Below are positions 1 through 7,240 of a stretch of 9,724 nucleotides of DNA, piece by piece. Source of the DNA: Bacteroidota bacterium. GTDB taxonomy: Bacteria; Bacteroidota; Bacteroidia; Bacteroidales; CG2-30-32-10. How positions within the stretch are numbered: the stretch's first letter is position 1; every line of letters starts with the position of its first letter. A program made the position numbers and the translations under genes. The notes under the pieces are model-generated. The model was not told the DNA's origin. It saw only the letters and a list, made by a program, of their open reading frames with translations, and searched no databases. The stretch lies in the NCBI GenBank assembly GCA_013334735.1, contig JAAXXA010000067.1, positions 1 through 9,724 of the forward strand, written 5' to 3'.

Positions 1-11
1 TAAATATTTTT

Positions 12-43
12 TAATTAACAAATTGTTGTTAATTATTTTTCTT
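12..43 (+). terminator. AT-rich hairpin with T-run, possible terminator for a plus-strand gene left of the window
   Basis: Bases 12-21 (TAATTAACAA) and 26-35 (TTGTTAATTA) are perfect inverted repeats of 10 bases around a 4-base loop. TTTTTCTT follows at 36-43, so the T-run is correctly placed only for plus-strand transcription. No plus-strand gene is visible before it, so the terminated gene would have to end at or left of base 1. The stem is almost entirely A-T and therefore weak. The rest of 1-131 holds no gene that I can support. Confidence 0.35.
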
Positions 44-131
44 AAAAAAAATTAGTACATTGTTTTTCAACAAGTTTAACTATCACCTTTATACTTTGTT
101 TTTTTGAAAAAAGTTACATGTCGCCTGCAAA

Positions 132-1307
132 TTACATCAATTTTTGATAAACCTGCCACCAGCGATCCGGCATTTCTTCTTTTAAAGCTACTTGGTATTC
201 TTTGTATGAGCAAGGTACTAAGTAATGCCTTTCATATTTACTTTGTAAATTAGTAGGACAAGGAACTTCCATCCACCAGCGATCGCTTTTTTTGCTTTTA
301 TAAAAAACAATTTCGTATTTATGATTATTGATGGAAACTCTGTATTTAAGGTAAGCTTCTTTTTCTTTTAAAGGGAAATCCTGTTTCCTGTTATAAAAAC
401 CATCAATAAAATACCAAATCATTTGTGCTACAAGGTGAGCCGTTTGCCCACTTTTGTCATATACAGGATTAAGTTCATAAAAACCAACAGAAGTTAGTTT
501 GTCGCTAAGTCCTGCATATCTGGAAATCTGGCAGGCTTCTTCACCAAAAAAACCGTTTGGAGAAGCATCTGCATTACCAGGCGCTTCAGATTGCCTTATT
601 GATGAAATATCAAACGAAACAAGATCTGCATTTCTTACATAAGGTTCAACTTCTTCCAAATTAGCCCTGATATATCCTAAGCGGTAAACATCAAAATAAA
701 GTTTATTCATTAAATCAACGGCATCCTGATCTACAAAATAAGTTTGATAACCAATATTAGTATAATTAAATAAAAAATTAGGCTGATGCATTATTATTTT
801 ACTGAGAAAAGCTTTCGAGTTTATTTCCTGCTCTGCTTTGCCTAGATCGAAGCCTGAATCTATTGATGTAATATTAATTATTTGCCCCAGATTTTCATAA
901 GCCAGATAGTTTGCATAAGTAATATCTTGCGTACCACCAATAATAACGGGGATAATATGAGCTTTAAGCAGTTCGGAAACTACTGTTTTTACGGCAAAAT
1001 ATGTGTCGTTTACTTCCCATCCGCTTTTAATATTGCCAAGATCGGCTATTCGTGTTTTATAATTTCCCTGATAAAGTTTATAAAGATAATTTCTGACATG
1101 ATCAGGCGCAGTGGCAGATCCGCTATTATTTTTTGAATTTCTATCTTCTTTTACTCCTATTATAGCTATATCAACTCCCTCAAGTAAGGGAAAATTACCT
1201 TCATTGGTATATGAAAGAATAATGTTGCCAAGCTTTTCATGAGGAGACTCTCCTTCGTTATCGAATTCATTTATTTCTACCGGTTCAAAATATATAGAAA
1301 TATCCAT
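132..1307 (-). CDS. Arginase/ureohydrolase-fold protein, usually annotated formimidoylglutamase; degenerate metal site
   Basis: This 391-residue protein keeps the alpha/beta arginase fold, but its metal-binding signatures are altered. The GGxHD motif reads GGTQD (124-128), with Q127 in place of histidine. The DAHxD motif reads DSGFD (150-154), with G152 in place of histidine. The SxDxD motif reads SFDIS (231-235), with S235 in place of the second aspartate. D150, D154 and D233 are kept, so three of six canonical Mn ligands are gone. An APG turn (242-244) follows the third motif as in true ureohydrolases. A C-terminal extension (about 321-391) carries DRWW at 342-345 and 381-384. No signal peptide is seen, so it is probably cytoplasmic. 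The ATG at 1305-1307 has no Shine-Dalgarno sequence. The gene follows topA on the same strand after 140 bases. Family membership is clear. Hydrolysis of formimidoylglutamate is doubtful, and there are no histidine-degradation genes nearby. Confidence 0.85.
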   Translation of the reverse strand: MDISIYFEPVEINEFDNEGESPHEKLGNIILSYTNEGNFPLLEGVDIAIIGVKEDRNSKNNSGSATAPDHVRNYLYKLYQGNYKTRIADLGNIKSGWEVNDTYFAVKTVVSELLKAHIIPVIIGGTQDITYANYLAYENLGQIINITSIDSGFDLGKAEQEINSKAFLSKIIMHQPNFLFNYTNIGYQTYFVDQDAVDLMNKLYFDVYRLGYIRANLEEVEPYVRNADLVSFDISSIRQSEAPGNADASPNGFFGEEACQISRYAGLSDKLTSVGFYELNPVYDKSGQTAHLVAQMIWYFIDGFYNRKQDFPLKEKEAYLKYRVSINNHKYEIVFYKSKKSDRWWMEVPCPTNLQSKYERHYLVPCSYKEYQVALKEEMPDRWWQVYQKLM

Positions 1308-1348
1308 AGTAGTTAATTAAAGTTTAAAAGATATTCGAAATAATTTGT

Positions 1349-1416
1349 GATTTTAGAATTATGATTTATAATTTCAAAAGCTGATATTCAATCTGAAATC
1401 AAAAATCAAAAATAAA
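1349..1416. repeat. Imperfect AT-rich palindrome with a short period-7 tandem repeat between topA and the arginase-like gene
   Basis: Bases 1349-1366 and 1390-1407 are inverted repeats matching at 14 of 18 positions around a 23-base centre. The right arm overlaps a period-7 tandem repeat: AAATCAA at 1396-1402 and 1403-1409, then AAATAAA at 1410-1416. Read on the minus strand, 1414-1407 gives TATTTTTG, which fits the TAnnTTTG -7 consensus of Bacteroidota, but there is no good -33 partner and such matches are common in AT-rich DNA. The arms could also act in RNA processing or as a weak terminator for topA, though no T-run follows. Confidence 0.45.
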
Positions 1417-1447
1417 GTTACAAATTGATTTTCATGACATACTAAAA

Positions 1448-3853
1448 TTATTTCTTTTTTGTTTTTGTTTTACCTTTTAGTGTTTTACCTTTTGCAGTTT
1501 CACTTTTAGTTTTGCTTTTGCTTTTAGAACTTTTAGGTTCGGGTTTATTTTGAACACCAACAATATTTAAACATTCTTCAAGTGTTAAGCTTATGGGTTC
1601 TTTACCTTTAGGAATTTTATAATTTTTCTTATTCATTGAAATATAAGCTCCCCACCTACCTTTAAGAACTTTTACATCGGTATTTTCGCTAAATTCTTTA
1701 ATAAGTTTGTTAATTTCAACATCTCTTTTTTCAAGGATCAATTCAATAGCCCTGCTTTCGGTTATAGTTGTAGGATTGTCGGTTTTCTTTAAAGAGATAA
1801 AAGCGTTATTATGTTTTATATAAGGTCCGAAACGGCTGACAGAAACAAGCATTTCGCTTCCCTCAAAACTACCTACAATTTTTGGCAGCTTAAACAATTC
1901 GAGCGCATCATCCAAAGTTATTGTTTCAATACTCTGTCCTTTCATTAGTCCTGCAAACCTTGGTTTATCAGGGCTTTCGGTATCTCCCATCTGAACAATA
2001 GGTCCATATTTGCCAATTTTAACAAAAATATTTTTACCTGTTGCGGGATCTGTTCCCAAAAGCTTTTCACCACTTACTTTTTCAGATGTTTTAGATGTGT
2101 TTTCAACTTGTTCATGAAAAGGAAAATAAAATTCTTTAATAACCTGGTTCCATACTTTTTGCCCCTGAGCGATTTCATCAAATTCTTTTTCTACATTAGC
2201 GGTAAAATTATAATCTATGATATTCATAAAATATTGAAGCAGAAATTTATTTACCAATGTTCCAATATCTGTTGGAAAAAGTTTTGATTTTTCATATCCG
2301 GTAATCTCTGATTTTAAATCTTCTTTGATTATCCCGTTTTTAAGCAAAATTGAGGTGTATGATCTTTGTACGCCTTGTTTTTCATCAATAACAACATATC
2401 CGCGTTTTTGCACAGTACTAATTGTAGGAGCATAAGTGGAAGGTCGTCCGATACCTAATTCTTCAAATTTCTTTACTAAACTGGCTTCGGTATATCTTGC
2501 CGGATGTTGAGTAAAACGTTCCAATGCAAGCATGTCCTGCAATTTTAAAAACTCTCCTACTTTTAAAGGAGGCAAAATTCCTTTTTGAGCATCATCGTCA
2601 TCATCATCAGTAGATTCTATATAAACTTTAAGAAATCCATCGAATTTAAGAACTTCACCGTGAGCTATTAATTTTTCGGATGTAGAAGAAATATCTATGG
2701 TTACATTTGTTTTTTCGAATTCTGCATCGCCCATCTGAGAAGCAATTGTTCGTTTCCAGATAAGATCGTATAAGCGTTTCTGCGAATTATCTCCTTCAAT
2801 ATTCTGCTTATTCAAATATGACGGTCGAATAGCTTCGTGGGCTTCCTGGGCTCCTTTACTTTTTGTAGTATATTGTCTGGTTTTCACATATTCGCTTCCA
2901 TATTTTGAAGTTATTTCATTTTTAGCCATATTCAGAGCCAGATCCGAAAGGTTCACAGAGTCGGTTCTCATGTAAGTAATTTTTCCCGATTCATAAAGCT
3001 GTTGGGCTACAACCATAGTTTTTGTAACTGAGAAACCGAGTTTTCTGCCGGCTTCCTGCTGTAATGTTGAAGTTGTAAATGGAGGTGGCGGAGTTTTTTT
3101 TGCAGGTTTTGTTTCTATTGAAGCAATTGAAAATTCAGCATTTATACATTTTTTAAGAAATGAAAGAGCATCGTCTTTTTTACTAAATCTATTAGGTAGC
3201 TCTGCTACTAATACAGAAGAATGTCCATTTTTTTCAATTTCAAAGTTAGCAGTAATTTTGTATGCAGAAGTTGTAATAAAATTTTTAATTTCTTCTTCAC
3301 GTTCAACCACAAGTCGCACGGCAACAGATTGTACACGTCCGGCAGACAGTGATGGTTTTACTTTTTTCCAAAGTAGGGGCGACAACTCAAAACCCACTAA
3401 TCTGTCAAGTACGCGACGCGCCTGCTGCGCATTTACCAAATCAATGTTAATACTTCTTGGATTTTCAACGGCTTCGGTTATGGCAGATTTGGTAATTTCG
3501 TGGAACACTATCCTTTTTATTTTTTCTTCTTTAAGCTTCAAAGCTTCTGCCAGATGCCAGGAAATAGCTTCTCCTTCACGGTCTTCATCAGTTGCAAGCC
3601 ATATAGTTTCTGCATCTTTGGCTAATTTTTTCAGTTCAGCAACAATGAGTTTTTTGTCGTTTAATAATTCATATACAGGTTTGAATCCATTGTTTATTTC
3701 AACGCCTAATCCGTGTGTATCTTCTTTGGTTTTATTTTTTGCAAGATCTCTTACATGCCCCATGCTTGATTTTACAATAAAATCTTTGCCAAGGAATCCT
3801 TCTATTGTCTTTGCTTTTGCAGGTGACTCTACTATTACTAGGTTTTTAACCAT
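1448..3853 (-). CDS. topA: DNA topoisomerase I (type IA)
   Basis: This 801-residue enzyme relaxes negative supercoils by cutting and passing single DNA strands. The N-terminal TOPRIM domain begins with NLVIVESPAKAKTIEGFLG (4-22) and has the metal-binding acidic triad in TDEDREGE (D89, D91 and neighbours). The catalytic tyrosine is Y294 in KITYMRTDS, and HEAIRPS (339-345) belongs to the conserved core. After about residue 595 come three divergent C-terminal repeats, seen at GKYGPIV (614-620), SRFGPYI (673-679) and GRWGAYI (732-738), then a lysine/serine/threonine-rich tail (about 771-801). There are only two cysteines (C236, C761) and no CxxC pairs, so the zinc fingers of the E. coli enzyme are absent. 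Six consecutive aspartates (416-421) form an acidic patch. The ATG at 3851-3853 has no Shine-Dalgarno sequence. The gene is transcribed divergently from miaB and precedes the arginase-like gene. The assignment is secure. Confidence 0.98.
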   Translation of the reverse strand: MVKNLVIVESPAKAKTIEGFLGKDFIVKSSMGHVRDLAKNKTKEDTHGLGVEINNGFKPVYELLNDKKLIVAELKKLAKDAETIWLATDEDREGEAISWHLAEALKLKEEKIKRIVFHEITKSAITEAVENPRSINIDLVNAQQARRVLDRLVGFELSPLLWKKVKPSLSAGRVQSVAVRLVVEREEEIKNFITTSAYKITANFEIEKNGHSSVLVAELPNRFSKKDDALSFLKKCINAEFSIASIETKPAKKTPPPPFTTSTLQQEAGRKLGFSVTKTMVVAQQLYESGKITYMRTDSVNLSDLALNMAKNEITSKYGSEYVKTRQYTTKSKGAQEAHEAIRPSYLNKQNIEGDNSQKRLYDLIWKRTIASQMGDAEFEKTNVTIDISSTSEKLIAHGEVLKFDGFLKVYIESTDDDDDDAQKGILPPLKVGEFLKLQDMLALERFTQHPARYTEASLVKKFEELGIGRPSTYAPTISTVQKRGYVVIDEKQGVQRSYTSILLKNGIIKEDLKSEITGYEKSKLFPTDIGTLVNKFLLQYFMNIIDYNFTANVEKEFDEIAQGQKVWNQVIKEFYFPFHEQVENTSKTSEKVSGEKLLGTDPATGKNIFVKIGKYGPIVQMGDTESPDKPRFAGLMKGQSIETITLDDALELFKLPKIVGSFEGSEMLVSVSRFGPYIKHNNAFISLKKTDNPTTITESRAIELILEKRDVEINKLIKEFSENTDVKVLKGRWGAYISMNKKNYKIPKGKEPISLTLEECLNIVGVQNKPEPKSSKSKSKTKSETAKGKTLKGKTKTKKK

Positions 3854-3885
3854 TTGATTGCTTTTTTTATGATGAAAAATTGATG

Positions 3886-3917
3886 CAAAGAAAATGAATT
3901 ACTTTATTAAAATCCAA
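3886..3917 (-). promoter_or_regulatory. Candidate topA promoter, Bacteroidota type
   Basis: On the minus strand a TTG at 3917-3915 is followed after 21 bases by TTTCTTTG at 3893-3886. This resembles the TTTG / TAnnTTTG (-33/-7) promoter of Bacteroidota, with one mismatch in the -7 element. The predicted transcript would have a leader of roughly 25 bases before the topA ATG. It is a consensus match only, in AT-rich DNA where chance matches are frequent. Confidence 0.3.
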
Positions 3918-3968
3918 TATATTTTAATTTAGATATTAAAAAAAAATGAACAATTTTAGAATTTTACT

Positions 3969-3976
3969 TAATTTTG
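3969..3976 (+). promoter_or_regulatory. Candidate -7 element of the miaB promoter
   Basis: TAATTTTG at 3969-3976 fits the Bacteroidota TAnnTTTG -7 consensus exactly. The -33 position carries only an ATG (3946-3948, 20 bases upstream) instead of TTG. Transcription would begin near 3983, about 20 bases before the proposed TTG start of miaB. This agrees with that start and argues against a longer protein. Confidence 0.35.
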
Positions 3977-4002
3977 CTGGTGTTTAGCATTAGTTTTTTA
4001 TT

Positions 4003-5328
4003 TTGGAGAAAAAGAAATTTTATATTGAGACGTACGGATGTCAGATGAATTTTTCTGACAGCGAAATTGTAGCTTCGGTTTTAAGTGATATTGATTATTG
4101 TTCAACAAAAAATGCTGATGAAGCAGATATTGTTTTTGTTAATACCTGTTCCATTCGTGAACATGCCGAACAGCGCGTAAGAAACAGATTACGTGAACTT
4201 AAATTATTAAAAAAACAAAAACCTCTTTTATTAATAGGATTGCTTGGCTGCATGGCAGAACGTTTAAAAACGAAATTGCTTGATGAAGAAAAATGTATTG
4301 ATATTGTTGCAGGTCCTGATGCATACAGAAATCTTCCGGATCTTATCAGAACAGCTATAGAAGGGAAAAAAGCAATTAATGTATTTCTCTCTCCCGAAGA
4401 AACTTACGCAGATATTAGCCCTCTCAGATATGAAAATAACGGTATATCTGCATTCATTTCAATTATGCGGGGATGCGAAAATTTTTGTTCTTATTGTGTA
4501 GTTCCTTATACCCGAGGCAAAGAACGTAGTCGTAACGCCGAAACAATAATAAATGAAGCAACAGAACTATATAAAAATGGATTTCGGGAAATTACTTTAC
4601 TCGGACAAAATGTAAATTCGTTCAAATGTCAGGAGAATGGACTTTTTTTTGATTTTCCTGCTTTAATTGAAAAAGTGGCGTTAATAAATTCTTCTTTAAG
4701 GATCCGATTTGCTACTTCGCACCCAAAAGATATGTCGGATGAACTTTTGAAGGTAATTGCAAAATATCCCAATATATGTAAGTCCATTCACCTGCCTTTA
4801 CAATCAGGGAGTAATAATATACTCGAGCTTATGAACAGAAAATATTCCCGTGACTGGTACATGAACCGAATAGAATCAATAAGGAAATATATTCCTGAAT
4901 GCGCTGTTTCTACAGATATTATAAGTGGTTTTTGCTCGGAAACCGAAATTGATCATAAGGATACACTTTCTCTAATGGAATGGGCAGGATTTGATCACGC
5001 GTACATGTTTAAATATTCGGAAAGACCCGACACTCTTGCATCAAAAAAATATAAGGACGATGTACCTGAGGAAGTTAAATCAAGACGTTTGCAAGAAATT
5101 ATTGATTTGCAGCACAGTTTATCACATAAAAGCAATAAGAAAGATGTAGGTAAAGTCTTTGAAGTGCTTGTTGAAAATGAATCGCGACGATCTAAAGACT
5201 TTCTTTCAGGACGCAACAGCCAAAATAAAGTTATAATTTTTCCACGAAAAGATTTTATACCGGGAGATTATGTTAATATTAAGGTAAGCCGTTGCACCTC
5301 TGCAACACTTTTTGGCGAAATTGTTTGA
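4003..5328 (+). CDS. miaB: tRNA-2-methylthio-N6-dimethylallyladenosine (ms2i6A37) synthase
   Basis: This radical-SAM methylthiotransferase adds a methylthio group to C2 of N6-isopentenyladenosine at tRNA position 37. The 441-residue length is normal for the family. The N-terminal UPF0004 domain opens with ETYGCQMN and supplies three [4Fe-4S] ligands, C13, C49 (NTCSIRE) and C83 (GLLGCMAE). The radical-SAM CxxxCxxC motif is C158, C162, C165 (RGCENFCSYCVVPYTRG). A TRAM RNA-binding domain lies at about 378-441. TYGCQMN and the motif spacing favour MiaB over the paralogues MtaB and RimO. The start is TTG at 4003-4005: an in-frame TAG lies at 3991-3993, and the next methionine (M15) falls after the essential C13. 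No Shine-Dalgarno sequence is seen. It is divergent from topA, and its TGA stop lies 14 bases from the ispG stop on the other strand. Confidence 0.96.
   Translation: MEKKKFYIETYGCQMNFSDSEIVASVLSDIDYCSTKNADEADIVFVNTCSIREHAEQRVRNRLRELKLLKKQKPLLLIGLLGCMAERLKTKLLDEEKCIDIVAGPDAYRNLPDLIRTAIEGKKAINVFLSPEETYADISPLRYENNGISAFISIMRGCENFCSYCVVPYTRGKERSRNAETIINEATELYKNGFREITLLGQNVNSFKCQENGLFFDFPALIEKVALINSSLRIRFATSHPKDMSDELLKVIAKYPNICKSIHLPLQSGSNNILELMNRKYSRDWYMNRIESIRKYIPECAVSTDIISGFCSETEIDHKDTLSLMEWAGFDHAYMFKYSERPDTLASKKYKDDVPEEVKSRRLQEIIDLQHSLSHKSNKKDVGKVFEVLVENESRRSKDFLSGRNSQNKVIIFPRKDFIPGDYVNIKVSRCTSATLFGEIV
5291..5315 (+). terminator. Hairpin with T-run inside the 3' end of miaB, possible terminator
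   Basis: GTTGCA (5291-5296) and TGCAAC (5301-5306) form a perfect 6-base stem with a CCTC loop, followed by ACTTTTTGG. The shape is that of a short intrinsic terminator, but it lies 20 bases before the miaB stop codon, within codons for the end of the TRAM domain (RCTSATLFGEIV). The space to the converging ispG gene is only 14 bases, so there is no room for a terminator outside the coding regions. It may instead be a by-product of a conserved protein sequence. Confidence 0.3.
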
Positions 5329-5342
5329 CAGATTTATAAAGG

Positions 5343-7208
5343 TTAATTTTCTTCAACCCAATCTCCGTTTTCTTTAATCAGGTTAATTAAAGCATCAAGG
5401 GCGTTTTCTTCGTCAATATTTCGCTTTACCAAACACTTGCCTTTGTACAAGTTTATTTTTCCCTCAGAACTTCCCACATAACCATAATCAGCATCTGCCA
5501 TTTCTCCCGGACCGTTAACAACACAACCCATAATTGCTATTTTCAATCCAGTTAAATGGCTAGTAAAACGTTTTACTTGTTCAACTGTATCTTTTATATT
5601 AAAAGAAGTTCTTCCGCAGGTAGGACAAGAAACATATTCGGTTTTATAAACACGCGTACCTGTAGCCTGAAGAATATCAAAAGCTGTTTTTTCAATAATT
5701 TTAGTATCTACTTTTTCTGCCTCCAGCCAAACACCATCTCCAAGTCCATCTGTCATTAAAAGAGCAATATCAGTTGCAGTAAATAATTGAAATTCCTCTA
5801 CAGTAAGATTAGTATATTTTCTTTTGATTATAACAGGGCGTTTGCATTGAGAATTAATCAGGTTAAAAAATATTTTTCTCTGTTCGCAAACAATCTGGTT
5901 ATTTTCAGGTTCTAAAACAAGAACTACCGTATGGTCGTCATTTATTTTTTCAATAAATTCATCAATAATATCAGCGCTTGTAATAGTTACAAAATTTATT
6001 TCTGTAGATTTTTTTTCCGTATGAAAATAATTTTTCGCTTCAAAAAGTGGAAATTGAAATTGCTTTACATTGTTCCATTTTGTTGAAGATAAAATAGCAG
6101 GTGTATTATTAAGGTTTTCAAGAAGGGAATTATTTTCGGTAAAAATATAGTCGGCTTCATTTTTCTCTTCCGCCTTGTTTGCAGTAATTATAACAATTGG
6201 ATCATTATCTTTTCCAACATTTAAAACTTCTTTAGTGTTGTATTTGTAAAATTCAAAAGGATTAACAGGCGATTCAAATCCGTCTGTGTCGGATTCAATT
6301 TCATGACCATCATAATGCCTGTTTGAGTATCTGTTAACTAATATTTTGGCAACAGGTATTTCGGCTTCCGGCTCTTCGGTAAGAGAAACTCTGATCGTGT
6401 CGCCAATACCATCTTCCAACAATGCGCCAATTCCAGCAGCCGATTTGATTCTTCCTTCTTCGCCAGAACCCGCTTCAGTAACGCCTATATGTAAAGGATA
6501 ATCCATATTTTCTTTCATCATTTTGTGAACCAAAAGGCGACATGCAGCGATCATTACCTTTATGTTACTGGCTTTCATTGAAAGCACTATATTCCCAAAA
6601 TCCAAATCTTCACATATCCTGATAAATTCAACAGCCGATTCTGCCATACCCATTGGCGTATCGCCATAACGACTTATTATTCTGTCGGATAAAGAACCGT
6701 GATTTGTGCCAATTCTAATAGCAGTTCCGTACTCTTTACATATCTTTATCAATGGGCTTATACGGTCTCTTATTTTGTTTATTTCCTCTGCATATTCCAC
6801 ATCAGAATAATCATTTTTTTCAAATCTTTTTTTATCGGTATAATTTCCGGGATTAATTCGTACTTTTTCAACAATTCTTGCGGCAACCTCTGCAACTTCA
6901 GGATTGAAATGTACATCAGCAATCAAAGGGATTTCATAACCTCTGGTAATAAGTTCTTTTTTAATTTTTGCAAGATTTTCAGCTTCCTTAAGTCCTTGCG
7001 CGGTAATTCTAACATAATCGCAACCTGCTTCAACCAGTCGAATGGTTTGCTCAACTGTGGCAAGTGTATCCATCGTATTTGTGTTGGTCATCGATTGGAT
7101 ACGAATAGGGAAATACCCACCCATTGGCACATTACCAATACGAACTACCCTTGTTTTAAAACGAGAATACGAAGTAAGGCTGTTGCAATATTTATAATCT
7201 GTATTCAC
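5343..7208 (-). CDS. ispG: 4-hydroxy-3-methylbut-2-enyl diphosphate synthase, long three-domain form
   Basis: IspG (GcpE) reductively converts 2-C-methyl-D-erythritol 2,4-cyclodiphosphate to HMBPP, the penultimate step of the MEP isoprenoid pathway. The TIM-barrel domain covers about 16-290, with PIRIQSMTNTNTMDT near its start and LHIGVTEAGSGEEGRIKSA near its end. A poorly conserved insert follows (about 300-515). The C-terminal [4Fe-4S] domain holds C528 and C531 (SCPTCGRT) and C562 with E569 (GCVVNGPGE), the expected three-Cys, one-Glu set. At 621 residues it is much longer than the two-domain E. coli enzyme (about 370) and matches the A-A*-B form of plants and Bacteroidota. The start is GTG at 7206-7208: an in-frame stop lies at 7224-7226 and the YCNSLTSYSRFKTR segment looks family-specific. 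It lies 93 bases downstream of the DUF3108 gene on the same strand and converges with miaB. All cluster ligands are intact. Confidence 0.97.
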   Translation of the reverse strand: MNTDYKYCNSLTSYSRFKTRVVRIGNVPMGGYFPIRIQSMTNTNTMDTLATVEQTIRLVEAGCDYVRITAQGLKEAENLAKIKKELITRGYEIPLIADVHFNPEVAEVAARIVEKVRINPGNYTDKKRFEKNDYSDVEYAEEINKIRDRISPLIKICKEYGTAIRIGTNHGSLSDRIISRYGDTPMGMAESAVEFIRICEDLDFGNIVLSMKASNIKVMIAACRLLVHKMMKENMDYPLHIGVTEAGSGEEGRIKSAAGIGALLEDGIGDTIRVSLTEEPEAEIPVAKILVNRYSNRHYDGHEIESDTDGFESPVNPFEFYKYNTKEVLNVGKDNDPIVIITANKAEEKNEADYIFTENNSLLENLNNTPAILSSTKWNNVKQFQFPLFEAKNYFHTEKKSTEINFVTITSADIIDEFIEKINDDHTVVLVLEPENNQIVCEQRKIFFNLINSQCKRPVIIKRKYTNLTVEEFQLFTATDIALLMTDGLGDGVWLEAEKVDTKIIEKTAFDILQATGTRVYKTEYVSCPTCGRTSFNIKDTVEQVKRFTSHLTGLKIAIMGCVVNGPGEMADADYGYVGSSEGKINLYKGKCLVKRNIDEENALDALINLIKENGDWVEEN

Positions 7209-7240
7209 AATGAAAATATTTATTTAACGATTTTTGAATT

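Noticed and set aside
132..1307. Arginase-like gene as a pseudogene because metal ligands are missing
   Set aside because: The frame is intact over 391 codons, the fold motifs around the lost ligands are otherwise well kept, and a clean start and stop are present. A repurposed protein fits better than decay.
3258..3857. Open plus-strand frame of 199 codons opposite the start of topA
   Set aside because: It lies wholly within and antisense to the conserved topA N-terminus, its serine-rich composition is that expected of a reverse-strand shadow, and it resembles no family I know.
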